Positions 24,083 through 33,775 of a stretch of DNA of 64,000 bases are shown one piece after another. The notes beneath the pieces are model-generated. The model was not told where the DNA came from. It worked only from the letters and a program-made list of their open reading frames with translations, and did not search any database. The stretch comes from Arthonia radiata (lineage: Eukaryota > Ascomycota > Arthoniomycetes > Arthoniales > Arthoniaceae): the NCBI GenBank assembly GCA_002989075.1, contig PSQN01000007.1:1368206-1432205 (forward strand), in the 5' to 3' direction. Position 1 is the first letter of the stretch, and each line of letters starts with the position of its first letter. Both the position numbers and the translations under genes were made by a program.

Positions 24083-25939
24083 ATGAACGGCCTTTACGCA
24101 AACGATCAATACGACCCCGCAAACAGCCCTCCTCGTGCACGCCCGCATTACGGACAGTCCCTTCACCGACAGTCCTCACGACCCAACGACAACTTCAACC
24201 CTGACGCAATGTACGCCAACGACGATATGCCTTCAAGATTCGACCCCTCACGGAACTACGACCGTATGAACTCGACGATGCAAAATTACGGCGGATACGA
24301 CATGGGAGGCCTTCCGTCTGCCTGGAACTCTTCCGGCTTTGGTCAGAACAACCATCTTGCGGCCCTGGGCGCCACAACCCGTGGCAAGCCCCCAGCTCGC
24401 CGCCCCATTCCCAATGTGAGTCGCGTCGCCTCCATAAATCGCATCAAAAAGTCTAACAACTCGGAGATGTGGCTCGATCAACCTCAGCCCATGCCAGGTC
24501 AGGCCCAATTCTCCCAGTTCGGTGGCTCGCCGCTGGGCTTCACGCCAATGCGATCCAACGAGCTCAATGCTGAAGGCGATGATGAGCTCATCCCGACCGC
24601 CATCGTCATCAAGAACATCCCCTTCGCCGTGAAGAAAGAGCAGCTAGTCTCGGTCATGACCGACATGAACCTCCCACTTCCCTATGCGTTCAACTACCAC
24701 TTCGATAATGGCGTCTTCCGTGGTCTGGCTTTTGCCAACTTTACGACACCGGAGGAGACGGCAGCCGTCATCCAAAACATGAACCACCTCGACCTGCATG
24801 GACGCAAGCTGCGCGTCGAGTACAAGAAGATGCTGCCTCAGGCTGAGCGAGATCGGATCGAGCGCGAGAAGCGTGAGCGCCGTGGCCAGCTTGAGGAGCA
24901 GCACCGTCCACTGGGTGGCCTGCAGAATCAGCCTTCTGTGTCGTCCATGAATTCGAGGGTTCAGACACAGTCTCCGTCGCTTGGCCCAGGCAATCGAGGC
25001 ATGAACCCTGGCTTGGACATGAATGACCCCACTGTCCTGCAATACTACACGCGCCTTCTTCTATTCCAGAGCGATGGCAATGCCGAAGATGTACTGCCCT
25101 TCCCGACCGATTTGCCGTCGGCGCATCGCACCATCGTTCACGGCCTTGCTCACTCACTTGGCCTGCATCATGAGTCAACGGGCGAAGGTGACCAGCGCCG
25201 GATCATCGTCTACCGCAAGGGCGGGCAGGGCAGTCTATCCGAGCAGACTCGCCGTTCCCTGAACAGGGCAGCTACCACTAACTTCGATGAAGCCCGTGGC
25301 CTTGACGGTCTTTACGGTGGCCCTGCCTCGCAGTCGTCTGGCCTTCTTGGCGGACTCTCAGACACCCAGGGTGGACTGTCGCTCGGCACCAATCTCCGGG
25401 CTGCCAAGTCATTCGCCGACCTGCGCTCATACACACCATCCCCCGCCCAGTCCAACGCGAGCTTCCCTGCCCACCTGTCAAACAACGTACCTTCTCGCTT
25501 CCAAGAGTACGCTCCCGGCAGCCCGGGGTCATCCCGCTCGAACATCACACCGACGACCGCGACCATGCCTGGTAATGCTGACGCCCTCCTCAACGGCATG
25601 AACAACATGAACCTCGGTGGCCCCAACAGTGGCTTTGGTCCCAACAGTGGCTCCCCTCATCGCCTCCGTGGCATGATGTCTTGGGATCGCAATGCCGACG
25701 ACCGACTCCCCAGCGTTTCCAACCCCGGTCCTATCGGTGGCCACCGTGCCTACAGCGCCACCCACGATGACCGTGGCCCTCACCGATCTATCTCTCTCCG
25801 TCAGGCTCGGGGCCAGCCTGACCGTGGCGGTATGTTCGCTCAGCGTGGCCGTCACAACGGTCACCAGCAGCGCAACAGCGATGAGCTCTCCAACCAGAGT
25901 AACGTTGACATCGTCGTTGGCCCAGACTCCCAACACTAA
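24083..25939 (+). CDS. PIN4: RRM and R3H RNA-binding protein, PIN4/Cip2-like
   Basis: Intronless protein of 618 aa that should bind single-stranded RNA. An RRM spans about residues 170-250, with RNP2 as IVIKNIPF and RNP1 as FRGLAFANF. An arginine/glutamate-rich helix follows. An R3H domain lies at about 315-385, with the defining R-x3-H in AHRTIVHGLAHSLG. The order RRM then R3H in a long, disordered, N/S/P/G-rich protein is that of yeast Pin4/Mdt1 and S. pombe Cip2, which act in mRNA turnover, stress and DNA-damage responses. The N-terminal 160 residues and the whole C-terminal third (from about 400) are low-complexity, including an N/G-rich patch (NNMNLGGPNSGFGPNSG) that could favour condensate formation. 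The 5' leader is long and pyrimidine-rich. Confidence 0.85.
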   Translation: MNGLYANDQYDPANSPPRARPHYGQSLHRQSSRPNDNFNPDAMYANDDMPSRFDPSRNYDRMNSTMQNYGGYDMGGLPSAWNSSGFGQNNHLAALGATTRGKPPARRPIPNVSRVASINRIKKSNNSEMWLDQPQPMPGQAQFSQFGGSPLGFTPMRSNELNAEGDDELIPTAIVIKNIPFAVKKEQLVSVMTDMNLPLPYAFNYHFDNGVFRGLAFANFTTPEETAAVIQNMNHLDLHGRKLRVEYKKMLPQAERDRIEREKRERRGQLEEQHRPLGGLQNQPSVSSMNSRVQTQSPSLGPGNRGMNPGLDMNDPTVLQYYTRLLLFQSDGNAEDVLPFPTDLPSAHRTIVHGLAHSLGLHHESTGEGDQRRIIVYRKGGQGSLSEQTRRSLNRAATTNFDEARGLDGLYGGPASQSSGLLGGLSDTQGGLSLGTNLRAAKSFADLRSYTPSPAQSNASFPAHLSNNVPSRFQEYAPGSPGSSRSNITPTTATMPGNADALLNGMNNMNLGGPNSGFGPNSGSPHRLRGMMSWDRNADDRLPSVSNPGPIGGHRAYSATHDDRGPHRSISLRQARGQPDRGGMFAQRGRHNGHQQRNSDELSNQSNVDIVVGPDSQH

Positions 25940-27127
25940 ACTATCACAGTGCTCCAACGCATCCACGAGCTTCATCACCAGCCCTCGTCCGACCTCACCG
26001 ATCTCGCTTACCGTGTGAACAAGCATTCTCCCATGCTCAACGTTTGATTTGATAGCATCTGTTTGCATGTGAACACCCACGACCGACATGCGACACATTG
26101 ACGGCTCGATACCCCCCCAAAACCCAAAAACTTTCAAGAAAGAAAATGGCATCAACGTGACGAACGAGACGACACTTCGACGAACCGCCAACGACGCCAT
26201 GAATCTAGACTGACACTACTACTGACAACCACTACTACGCGCGCTAATAATCTGCTTTGATGGACACGAAATGGGCATACGTCCGTGCGGCGGCCTGCTT
26301 TTGCAGCTTCTCTCACATTTGGATGGCACAATATGAGGAAGGGCGATATGGGATAATGAAGGGTGGTGTTCTGTTTTTGCTTTCTTTTCCTTGGGATACC
26401 ACAGTAACAATTTGACTTTTCTGTTTTCGCATTGCATTCTGCGAGCAAGTGGGCATATGTGTGTGACATGATGTGCGAGGAGAGGAAGATCACAGGAAGC
26501 GAGCGAGCACATGGATTAGCGTGTTTGAGTGATAGCGTCTGTGTTGATACGAGTATAATCGAGGGCATTCACCATTACTTTGGCTTCTTTCTTCTTTCGG
26601 ACTTCACAGCCTGCACGCTGTCCTTTGGAAGGGCGATCTCGGATGTCTGTTGCCTGGCATACGTCTCCGCGTAACGCTGCAGCTTCTATTCAGCGCATCT
26701 GCATCCCTCACCCTTCGCTTGATCCTGCTGCGAGCCAGCGCGTTCAATCTTCATCGAACTGCGAAACATCTTCTCACCCCTGCTGACGATCTTCAGGAGC
26801 TTGAATTCAATGATGTGACGTGGGGAGCTCCACATTGCGCATCAGACGTTTTGCCGCGTCCGCATTGCACGTCCTTCTACCTCACATCATCCACCTTCAT
26901 TTGACCCGACCAGAACGACAGCCCCTTCGATCTCTCGACAACAAAAGCACCTTCTCGACACCCCTCCACGGTCCGAAACCCTTCACGCTCACCAACGACA
27001 CATCGACTGTTCATCGCCGCGATCCCTCTTCAGTCCCGGCTCAGGATCCTCTTCATCAGCTCACGGCCTGCCGACCGCATCATAAACCCACAACCCACCA
27101 ATCGCAAACATACGGGTCAGATTGACC
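25940..27127. other. Intergenic, 3' region of PIN4-like gene and RidA promoter
   Basis: 1.2 kb. No supported coding frame. The last 300 bp before the RidA-like ATG are C/A-rich, as is common in fungal leaders. No repeat was found. Confidence 0.4.
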
Positions 27128-27752
27128 ATGTCCACCCGTCACGCCCTCACGACCCCCAACGCCCCTAAACCCAACGGCAACTACTCGCACGCCGTCCGCT
27201 CGTCGGGGCCTACCCTCCACGTCTGCGGCTTCATGGGCGACCACCCGGCAACGGGGAAGATCGTCGAAGGGGGCGTAAGCGCGCAGATGGAGCAGGTGTG
27301 TGTGTCTCTAGTTTCTCGTTCCCTGCGGTCGTCTCCTCTCTCGACGTTGACCTCCTCTCTTTCCCCCTCGCTGCTCCTCACCACACATCCTCTTATTCCC
27401 TCTCATTTCCTCTCGCCCTCTCGCACCTTTCACGCCCAACCCCCAACCCCCAAGCCACCAACCAACACCCTCCCCCAATATACACCACCCGCCCACCGAC
27501 AACCCCGCACCCCGCACACCAAGCTAACAAACAGATCATGCACAACATCTCCGCCGCCCTTGCCGCCGCGAACTCAAGCCTCGAGAAGATCGTACGAAGA
27601 ATAATTTACAGTGTAGATATGAGTCAGCTTCGCGTGGTTGATGAGGTCTGAGCGGTTTGTGAAGGCGCCGCACCCGGTGAGTACGTTGTAAGCGTGACGG
27701 CATTGGCGAAGAGGGCGCGGGGGTGGAGGTGGAGGTTGTGGCGGAGGGGTAG
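27128..27752 (+). pseudogene. RidA/YjgF family gene, reading frame broken near its 3' end
   Basis: RidA proteins deaminate reactive enamine/imine intermediates made by PLP enzymes. Exon 1 (27128-27295) encodes a normal N-terminus with YSHAVRSSGPTLHVCGFMG and a GGVSAQMEQ turn. An intron of 239 nt (27296-27534, donor GTGTGT, branch GCTAAC, acceptor CAG) follows, then MHNISAALAAANSSLEKIV, which is also typical. The frame then closes at a TGA (27649-27651) just before the family's conserved C-terminal half. That half is still readable in other frames (ERFVKAPHP, then VEVEVVAEG ending at TAG 27752). This implies small indels near 27649, 27685 and 27710, with a net loss of one base. The expected RidA C-terminal Arg and Glu region is therefore not translated. 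It could be a recent pseudogene, an assembly error or an unusual splice form; I favour the first two. Confidence 0.6.
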
Positions 27753-28262
27753 GTGGAGTTTGAGTACGGCGGTGGGAGCGGGGACTGGGGAGGGGTGTGA
27801 GGTGTTGGGTGGCATTGGAGTGGAAGAAGGAGGCTTGTGGACTGGGGAGTTGGGGAGGGGTGTGGTGTGGTGTGGTGCGGTGTGTAGGGCGCGGTGTGGT
27901 GCGTGGGTTGTAGGATAGAGGGAGGGAGAGACATCACCCCATGAGCGAGGGGAACGATAAATTTCTTGTGAGGGACAATGTGCAGTCTTCATATCGCATC
28001 ACGGGAGATCACAGAGACGAACATGTGTGTAGCGTTTCCCTTGCATTGCCGCACGCCTACCCGCTGGTCCCCTCGCCCAAGGCCAGATCGGCGAGCCACT
28101 TTCTGGGCACTGGTCGCATCCTTCATGGCAGCAGCATGCACAGCACCGTCTCGCGGCTTGCACTGCTACTTCCAACTCCTTGTCGATGCTCAATTCCACG
28201 TGTCTCTGCGGCCCTGCACGCCTAGCCTCTCGCGCATTCTCGAGACAACTCAAACTCATCAT
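27753..28262. other. Convergent intergenic region
   Basis: 510 bp between the RidA-like remnant and the aldo-keto reductase stop. The first 170 bp are strongly G/T-rich on the plus strand, producing meaningless long frames. Nothing coding is supported. Confidence 0.4.
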
Positions 28263-29320
28263 TCACTCAAAATCCCCCTCCCCATACTTCCCCTTCCAGA
28301 AACTACGAAATGGCTTCTTCTCCCCAATCTCCTTGATCTCCTGCACCTCTTTCGGCGTAAGCTTGAACGTGCAACACCGCAGATAATCGCTCAGTCTTTG
28401 CTCCTTCCCACTCGTCGTCACGGCCACCACGTCCTGCTCGATGCACCACCGCAGGAGAATCTCACTCGGGTTGACGGCGTACTTCTTGCCCAGCGCTTCC
28501 AGGTATGAGTCCAGAGGACCCCCGGCCGCTTTCGTGATGGGGATGAGCGGACCGTACGCGGCGGTCGCGATGTTGTGTTCTTTGTGGAGTCGCAGCAGAG
28601 ACGGGTGCTGCAGGTAGGGATTAAATTCTATTTGGTTGATGACGGGCGGGTGTTTCGCGGTGGGGAGGATCGCGCTGAGGTGCTTTGGGATGAAGTTGGA
28701 GACGCCAATGCTTTTGGTGAGGCCCGCGTCTTTCATGGCTTCCATCGATTGCCAGGCTGCGCGGAGGTCGTCGTCGGATTTCGCGAAGAAGGGTTCGTGG
28801 ATTAGGTAGCTGCGTACGTTAGCTTTGCCTCTGTTATACGTTGGCGTGTCTGGTAGGACATGGCGGTGGTGATGGAAGGCCACTCACAGATCCACATATT
28901 CCACCCCCAGCTTCTTCAAGCTCGCCTTCAACGCCGCGGGAATGTCCGCGATATTCGGGCTCACTTTCGTGACTATGTAGAGGTCCTCGCGCTTCTTCTT
29001 GCTCTCTTTGATCGCGGTCCCGAGCTCAGGCTCCGTCTTGTAGATTTCGGCGCCGTCGAGGTGCGCGTAGTCGAGGGAGATGGCGAGTTTCGTGGCGTCG
29101 ATGAGGGCACGGTCGGTTCTGGACTCGTCGCCGGTTTTGTACCACGCGGTGCCGGTGCCATAGGCGAGCATGGGAATGGAGGTGCCATCCGAGAGCTTGA
29201 GGCGGGGGATGGGGGTGGAGATGTTGGCCCTGCGCTCGTTAGCGGTGGTGATTTCCTAGTGTGCTTGTGAATGAGGGCGGAGGGATGAGTGGGACAGCTG
29301 GACTGATGTGGAACTGACAT
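28263..29320 (-). CDS. Aldo-keto reductase, alpha-keto amide reductase (YDL124W)-like
   Basis: NADPH-dependent carbonyl reductase of 296 aa with a TIM-barrel fold. Coding exons are an AT dinucleotide (29320-29319), 29229-28888 and 28809-28263. The first intron (29318-29230, donor GTCAGT, branch GCTAAC, acceptor CAG) splits the start codon AT|G. The mature message starts MANISTPIPRLKLSDG. The second intron (77 nt) also has GTGAGT and GCTAAC. Motifs: IPMLAYGTGTAWYK; the catalytic Asp and Tyr in LDGAEIYKTE; the Lys in IVTKVSP; and the His in YLIHEPF. IGVSNF and the VNQIEFNPYLQ-type segment follow. The GTGTxWYK start and the overall spacing match yeast YDL124W more than Gcy1/Ypr1. A perfect TGACGTCA lies 200 bp upstream. 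Confidence 0.88.
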
Positions 29321-29520
29321 CGCTTCCCAATGGTGTTTTAGCGGCGTGGGAGGGTGCGGCAGTATAGGCGTCGGCGGAGGATGATGTAGATTGCGATAGA
29401 TCTTTAACCGCCTTTTCAGACGTGTGTAGCGTTTTCGGATGCGGTCTATGTATGGATCTGACCCTTGGAGACGCCAGGCGTCGCCGCAGCTCATGGTGGT
29501 CATGTCGGAGGGCGGAGGTG

Positions 29521-29528
29521 TGACGTCA
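29521..29528. promoter_or_regulatory. CRE-like TGACGTCA palindrome
   Basis: A perfect ATF/CREB-type octamer about 200 bp upstream of the aldo-keto reductase start codon. In fungi such sites are bound by Atf1/AtfA-type bZIP factors in stress responses, which would fit a carbonyl reductase. Binding is inferred, not shown. Confidence 0.4.
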
Positions 29529-30940
29529 GAGGGGAGCGACGCATAAGCACCCTTTCGGACGAGATAGCGGGAGTCGCGGCCATAGTTGGGACGGCAGTGA
29601 CTGCTGATGTATGAGATTGCAGGACAGGCGCGAAGATGATACGTGGCGGAGGGGTGGAGTATGCCAATGCGGACAGGTGGATTTCAATGGGGCGGGTAAG
29701 GGTGTACACATTGGCAGGTGTTGTATAGTTGTAGGGGCGCATTCGCGAGCTTGAGTTTTACTACGGATAGAAACTGCATCAGCGTAGGCGTTGCAGGTGG
29801 TGATGGTCTACACTATATTGTTGCAGAAGAAAGCTTGAGGTCGTCGCATTGGGCGGCCTTCGTAGTACTAAGTGACGCTGTGGTGCGGATGAAATCCTCT
29901 TTTTTCCGCGGCTGATCGCTATCATAGCATCTGCACGAGACAATAGCGCTTAGAATCAGACTTTCAGGAGAGCAAAGTGCTGTGTTTGAGTGTTGGACTA
30001 GAGTGCATGATGGCGTACCCCAGGGGCAAAGTGACATGAAGAAAAAGGTCTAGTTATTGCCACGTAGCAGCATCTGGTAAAAACCTTTATCCGAGAAGTC
30101 CTCCTCAGATTGCCACGCCCCTTCTGCGACGGCGGAGAAGTAGGATCTTTTATCTGTGCGAGCGTTGCTTCACGTATATCGCATAGTGTCCTTCCTGATG
30201 GGGACATATGAGAGACATGGGTATGCAGGCGGGTGCCCGGCGGAACAGGTGACATCCTACACAAACACGTCGTCACGGTCGCCATCATTCCTACTTGCTA
30301 ATCTGGGAACCTCTCGCTCGAGCCTTGTGTGTGCACGAGATGCTCTTAAAACCATCCGATCTCTAATAGTAGACAGGTGACGTCTGTTTTTTCTCCTCCA
30401 GAAAATGTTATTCTCAGAAAACGAGGTTGAGTACGACTCTCGGACAAGTCGCTAAGAGGGGTCACACGCACAGTACAGACAGTCTCGGGAGATTGCAGCC
30501 CAGGACGAAGATTGCGCGAAAGAAAATATCAGACAATCGCAGATACTGCAGGGTATAGTATATTCGCAGTGGCGGCGATGGTTGAGGGTAGCGGCAATAG
30601 TACGAACTCGTGGTGACACTACTAAGTCTACGGCGAGCTGCTTTTCGCCTTTCCTCGCAATAAGAGGCGTCGGTTACAATGAGCGGCAAGTTCTGCAGCG
30701 TCACTGGTTCATTCATCTATCAGAGTTTGCTCAGCTTTGCAAATACACTTCGACGAGTGGATATCAACTGTCGCGCATATCAGCATTTCCCTGTACAGGC
30801 AAGACATGATCTCAGTATCAGTATGTACAAGTAATCTGCGACTCTCAGTGCAAGTTGAAACGCAGCGTGTTTGCGTGCCAAACTGCACTGTCGTGAGTGT
30901 CTCGAGCTCCTCGAGCAACACCTTTCGCTCGCGCAGATTT

Positions 30941-31281
30941 TAGGGTTCCCCGTAGGAGAGAACAAGTACTGATACCTAACTCGTCTCCTACTCCAATGCT
31001 AGCAGGATTAGGACAGACGCTGAAACGAGACTCCTACTCCTACTCCTACTCCTACTCCTGCTCCTACTCATATCTGCGTAGGATGCCAAGTATAGGAATA
31101 GGAGTGGGATAGATACTGTCGAATTGGGGCTTTTTGGGCCCCTACGCACGCATTTGGGGCCCTCTTCTCCTACTCCCAATAGGGCCAAAACTGGCTCCTA
31201 CGTAGGATCAGGAGCTAGAAATTGGCTTCTATCCTACTCCGACTACTTCTCCTAGTCCCATTTCTCCTGTAGAGAACCCTA
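30941..31281. mobile_element. MITE-like element with terminal inverted repeats (341 bp)
   Basis: The left end reads TAGGGTTCCCCGTAGGAGAG. The right end, on the other strand, reads TAGGGTTCTCTACAGGAGAA, matching at 15 of 20 positions. The outermost TA may be a TA target duplication flanking GGGTTC...GAACCC ends, as in Tc1/mariner-type MITEs. Inside are a (TACTCC)n tract (about 31030-31070), an opposing GGAATAGGAGTGGG stretch that could pair with it, and a GGGCCC-containing core. There is no coding capacity. Non-autonomous DNA element, moderately diverged arms. Confidence 0.5.
31030..31071 (+). repeat. (TACTCC)n short tandem repeat
   Basis: About five to six hexamer units with one substituted copy (a G in the penultimate unit) inside the inverted-repeat element. 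On the opposite strand it reads as GGAGTA repeats. Confidence 0.8.
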
Positions 31282-31699
31282 TGCGGCTCAAGTGGAACCC
31301 ACGATTGGAGTCGAACGTTGTTTTCAATCCCAAGAGTTCACAGTGTTGTCTTCTGCTACCGAACGAGACATCTGTTGTTTCATTCTCTTGTTTCGCACGG
31401 CTAAGAAGTGATGCCACAGATGCCACATTGTAGATCCTCTTGCAGCCTGTCCTAAGATGACAGCAGACATTAGAGCATGTCTCGAAGCCGGGTTTTGATT
31501 GACGTTTAGGCTTGTGGCCTACAAAAGGAGGTCACCTTCCTGCTACTTCACCGACAGATCATCCACTCGGCAATCACAACTCTACACGTTCTCAACCTTC
31601 ACATCTCTCAGAGCCGGTCTCTGCGCGCTCAAGATACACTTTTAGGCCGACATCAAACGCTGTTAACTCGTCAAAACAATGCAAGTCTCCTCATAGCAG

Positions 31700-32202
31700 A
31701 TGCACTGCTGTTGTGAATTCGGCACGCTAATAGCGAACAGGGCTGGAAACAACCCCTTCCAAACGCACACCCCGACCAATTGGGCCGCGGTTCCTGCACA
31801 CTCCTTGATGAGTATGTTTACCTGGCACCATCAGCAAGCGACTCATCACCAAGAGCAATATAACAAAGCCATCGCCGGTCAGCCAACCTCTGACGGGCAA
31901 GGCCCTGCCCATCACAACAGAATGCTCATACAGTGAGTAACGTTCACTCCCAGCAACGCTGCAGTCCGCATGTGAGGTGTCTAATTCGCGACAGTCATCT
32001 CGGTCAGAAGAGTCAGGCGTACCAGCAAATGCAACAACGCCCTCCGAATCAGCCTGAGCCAGGACGTCCTCAGCCGTTCCAACCTCAGCCTGACAACAAT
32101 GGAGGCGGTGGAGGGCAGCCAAGCAATGGTCGTGGAGGCGGAGGGCAACCAAGCAACGGTCGTGGAAATGGGACGCAATCCAACAGGGGTCGAGGGAATT
32201 GA
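31700..32202 (+). CDS. Low-complexity Q/H- and G/N-rich hypothetical protein (146 aa)
   Basis: Unrecognised. Two exons, 31700-31932 and 31995-32202, are joined in frame across a 62-nt intron (donor GTGAGT, TCTAAT branch, acceptor CAG). A start at the later ATG 31808 would give 110 aa. The N-terminal half is rich in His and Gln (MSMFTWHHQQATHHQEQYNK). The C-terminal half is Gln/Pro-rich, then carries two near-identical copies of GGGGQPSNGRG followed by NGTQSNRGRGN. The RG/GG-type tail suggests RNA contact, but there is no folded domain. It sits between a MITE-like element and the NLR-like locus. It may be a young or decaying gene. The splice consistency is the main support. Confidence 0.4.
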
Positions 32203-32494
32203 GGTGCTATCGTAAGCACGCCGGGCTTTGTTGAGTTCCCAAAGGCGGTAAAGCCCTGGCGTAGCACCGACGCTTCGTCCATCGACAGACCTCTTTCCCA
32301 TAAACAACAGATACTCAGTAGCTGTCAGACACTCTTTTGAATCATCGCGTTTTGTAAAGGAGGTGCGCAACTTCGTGCTGGCAGCATTCGAGATCGATCG
32401 AGGCAGTAGGAACCCCCAGTGATGCTGTGCGCGTTTGGCCGATGTCTGGACTTTGCTGAACAATACTTGGCGAATAGTTGCTACGCTAAGCAAG

Positions 32495-32668
32495 ATGTCG
32501 AACAAAGACGTAGACGACCTCACCTTCACACTCAATACTGGGAACACGGCCAAGAATAGGCACGATCAGCACATCACTGGGCAGATGGTGGACGCGTACA
32601 ACAGCGTGAAGGACAAGGTTGAACACCCTTTGGGCGGTGGGTCGAAGAAGAAGGAAGGCGAGAAGTAG
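32495..32668 (+). CDS. Short hypothetical frame (57 aa), possibly a terminal exon
   Basis: An ATG frame with natural composition: MSNKDVDDLTFTLN, then QMVDAYNSVKDKVEHPLGGG and a lysine-rich end. The bases just before it (GCTAAGCAAG) resemble a branch site plus acceptor, so it may be the last exon of a spliced gene whose first exon I could not find. No family recognised. Confidence 0.25.
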   Translation: MSNKDVDDLTFTLNTGNTAKNRHDQHITGQMVDAYNSVKDKVEHPLGGGSKKKEGEK

Positions 32669-33775
32669 ACGCTGCGAGTGCTCTTGTACGTTGCCTGGTG
32701 CACGAAAATCCGCTACCGTCAAGCGGGCCTTGAGAGAGAGGGCATCTCACTGTTCCTGACATCGTACTAGCTTAAGCAATCAACGCGCATGGCGCATTCT
32801 ATCATGCGTGGATCACTACTTTTCGCTTTCTTTCCTGTTGACAACAAAAACATGGCAAATCTGGCCTTTCCATCACTCATACTTACTGCTGAGCGCGCCT
32901 GATGAATTTTGTTTCAGAAGACGCGCCCGGTGTTAGGAAGGGCCATTCATTGGCAACCCTAAAAGGGCAGAGGTCCCCGGTCTCGTCGCAGATTTCTACC
33001 TGGAACACCCACTGCTTTGCTAATGACCGGGTGTTGAGAACTGTCGGCGCATACCCAGTACCCAGGTGTTTATCGAGAATGTGAAGGGGGTGAATGACAT
33101 CTTTTGGTAAGAGCGAGTCATGATCTGGGCACGACATGGACATTTGTGGCACCGTGTCGCTGGACTTACGTTCCACGTAGCTCAGATAACCTCCCATCGT
33201 TGCACAACATCATCGCGGCTTCTTGACTTGGTCAGACGTCGGCGTGAAGCACAGCTATCATGTCATTGGCCGACTGCAAACAGCCGTGAATCTGCCCGGC
33301 ATCGCTTACTCCTTGTACAAGGACCGTGAGCCATTGGGGAGCCATGGCCAAATGCGACGGCAGCCTTCCATGCCATACAGGGTCTTCGGCTTGTATCTCA
33401 TTTGCTGTCGGCGTTCACAAGTACCGATAACAGTATGCATATCTGCACGCTTACCGTTGCCTTGGTCACTTGAGTGGTGGCCAGCTTGCAAGGCACACGA
33501 GCACGGTCGATGCTTACCCATGGTGTGTGTATATTATTCAAGCGATATGCCGCGGGACTTCGCTCACCCATCAACCACATGGGCAGCAGTCAGCATTTCG
33601 CGTCGCGCAATCAACCACGGTCGATGACTGTCCCACTGCAGTTGTATACGTTATCTGAGCAGTGTCCTGCCCAGTTTTGCTGTGGAGGTATCGACACGTG
33701 ATCCTACATTTCGCGTGCATTGGTCGACGCCATCAGGGTATTCACGTGGTGTTCGGAGAGTGTGGTCGTACAACA
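32669..33775. other. Intergenic upstream of the NLR-like locus
   Basis: 1.1 kb. A 104-codon ATG frame on the minus strand (33197-32883) and a 71-codon one (33521-33306, cysteine-containing) have no motif or clear splice support. They are not called as genes. Confidence 0.35.

Larger units (their letters stand above)
29321..31699. other. Gene-poor stretch with a CRE site and a MITE-like element
   Basis: 2.4 kb without a convincing gene; all frames are under 100 codons and motif-free. It contains TGACGTCA at 29521-29528, a pyrimidine hexamer repeat around 31030-31070 and an inverted-repeat element at 30941-31281, described separately. Confidence 0.4.

Noticed and set aside
28973-29503. 176-codon minus-strand frame over the aldo-keto reductase 5' end
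   Set aside because: Reads through the intron and the wrong frame of exon 2; Ser/Pro/Thr-rich shadow.
32883-33197. 104-codon minus-strand ATG frame
   Set aside because: Composition is fair, but a GTAAGT inside it and lack of a partner exon or motif leave it unsupported.
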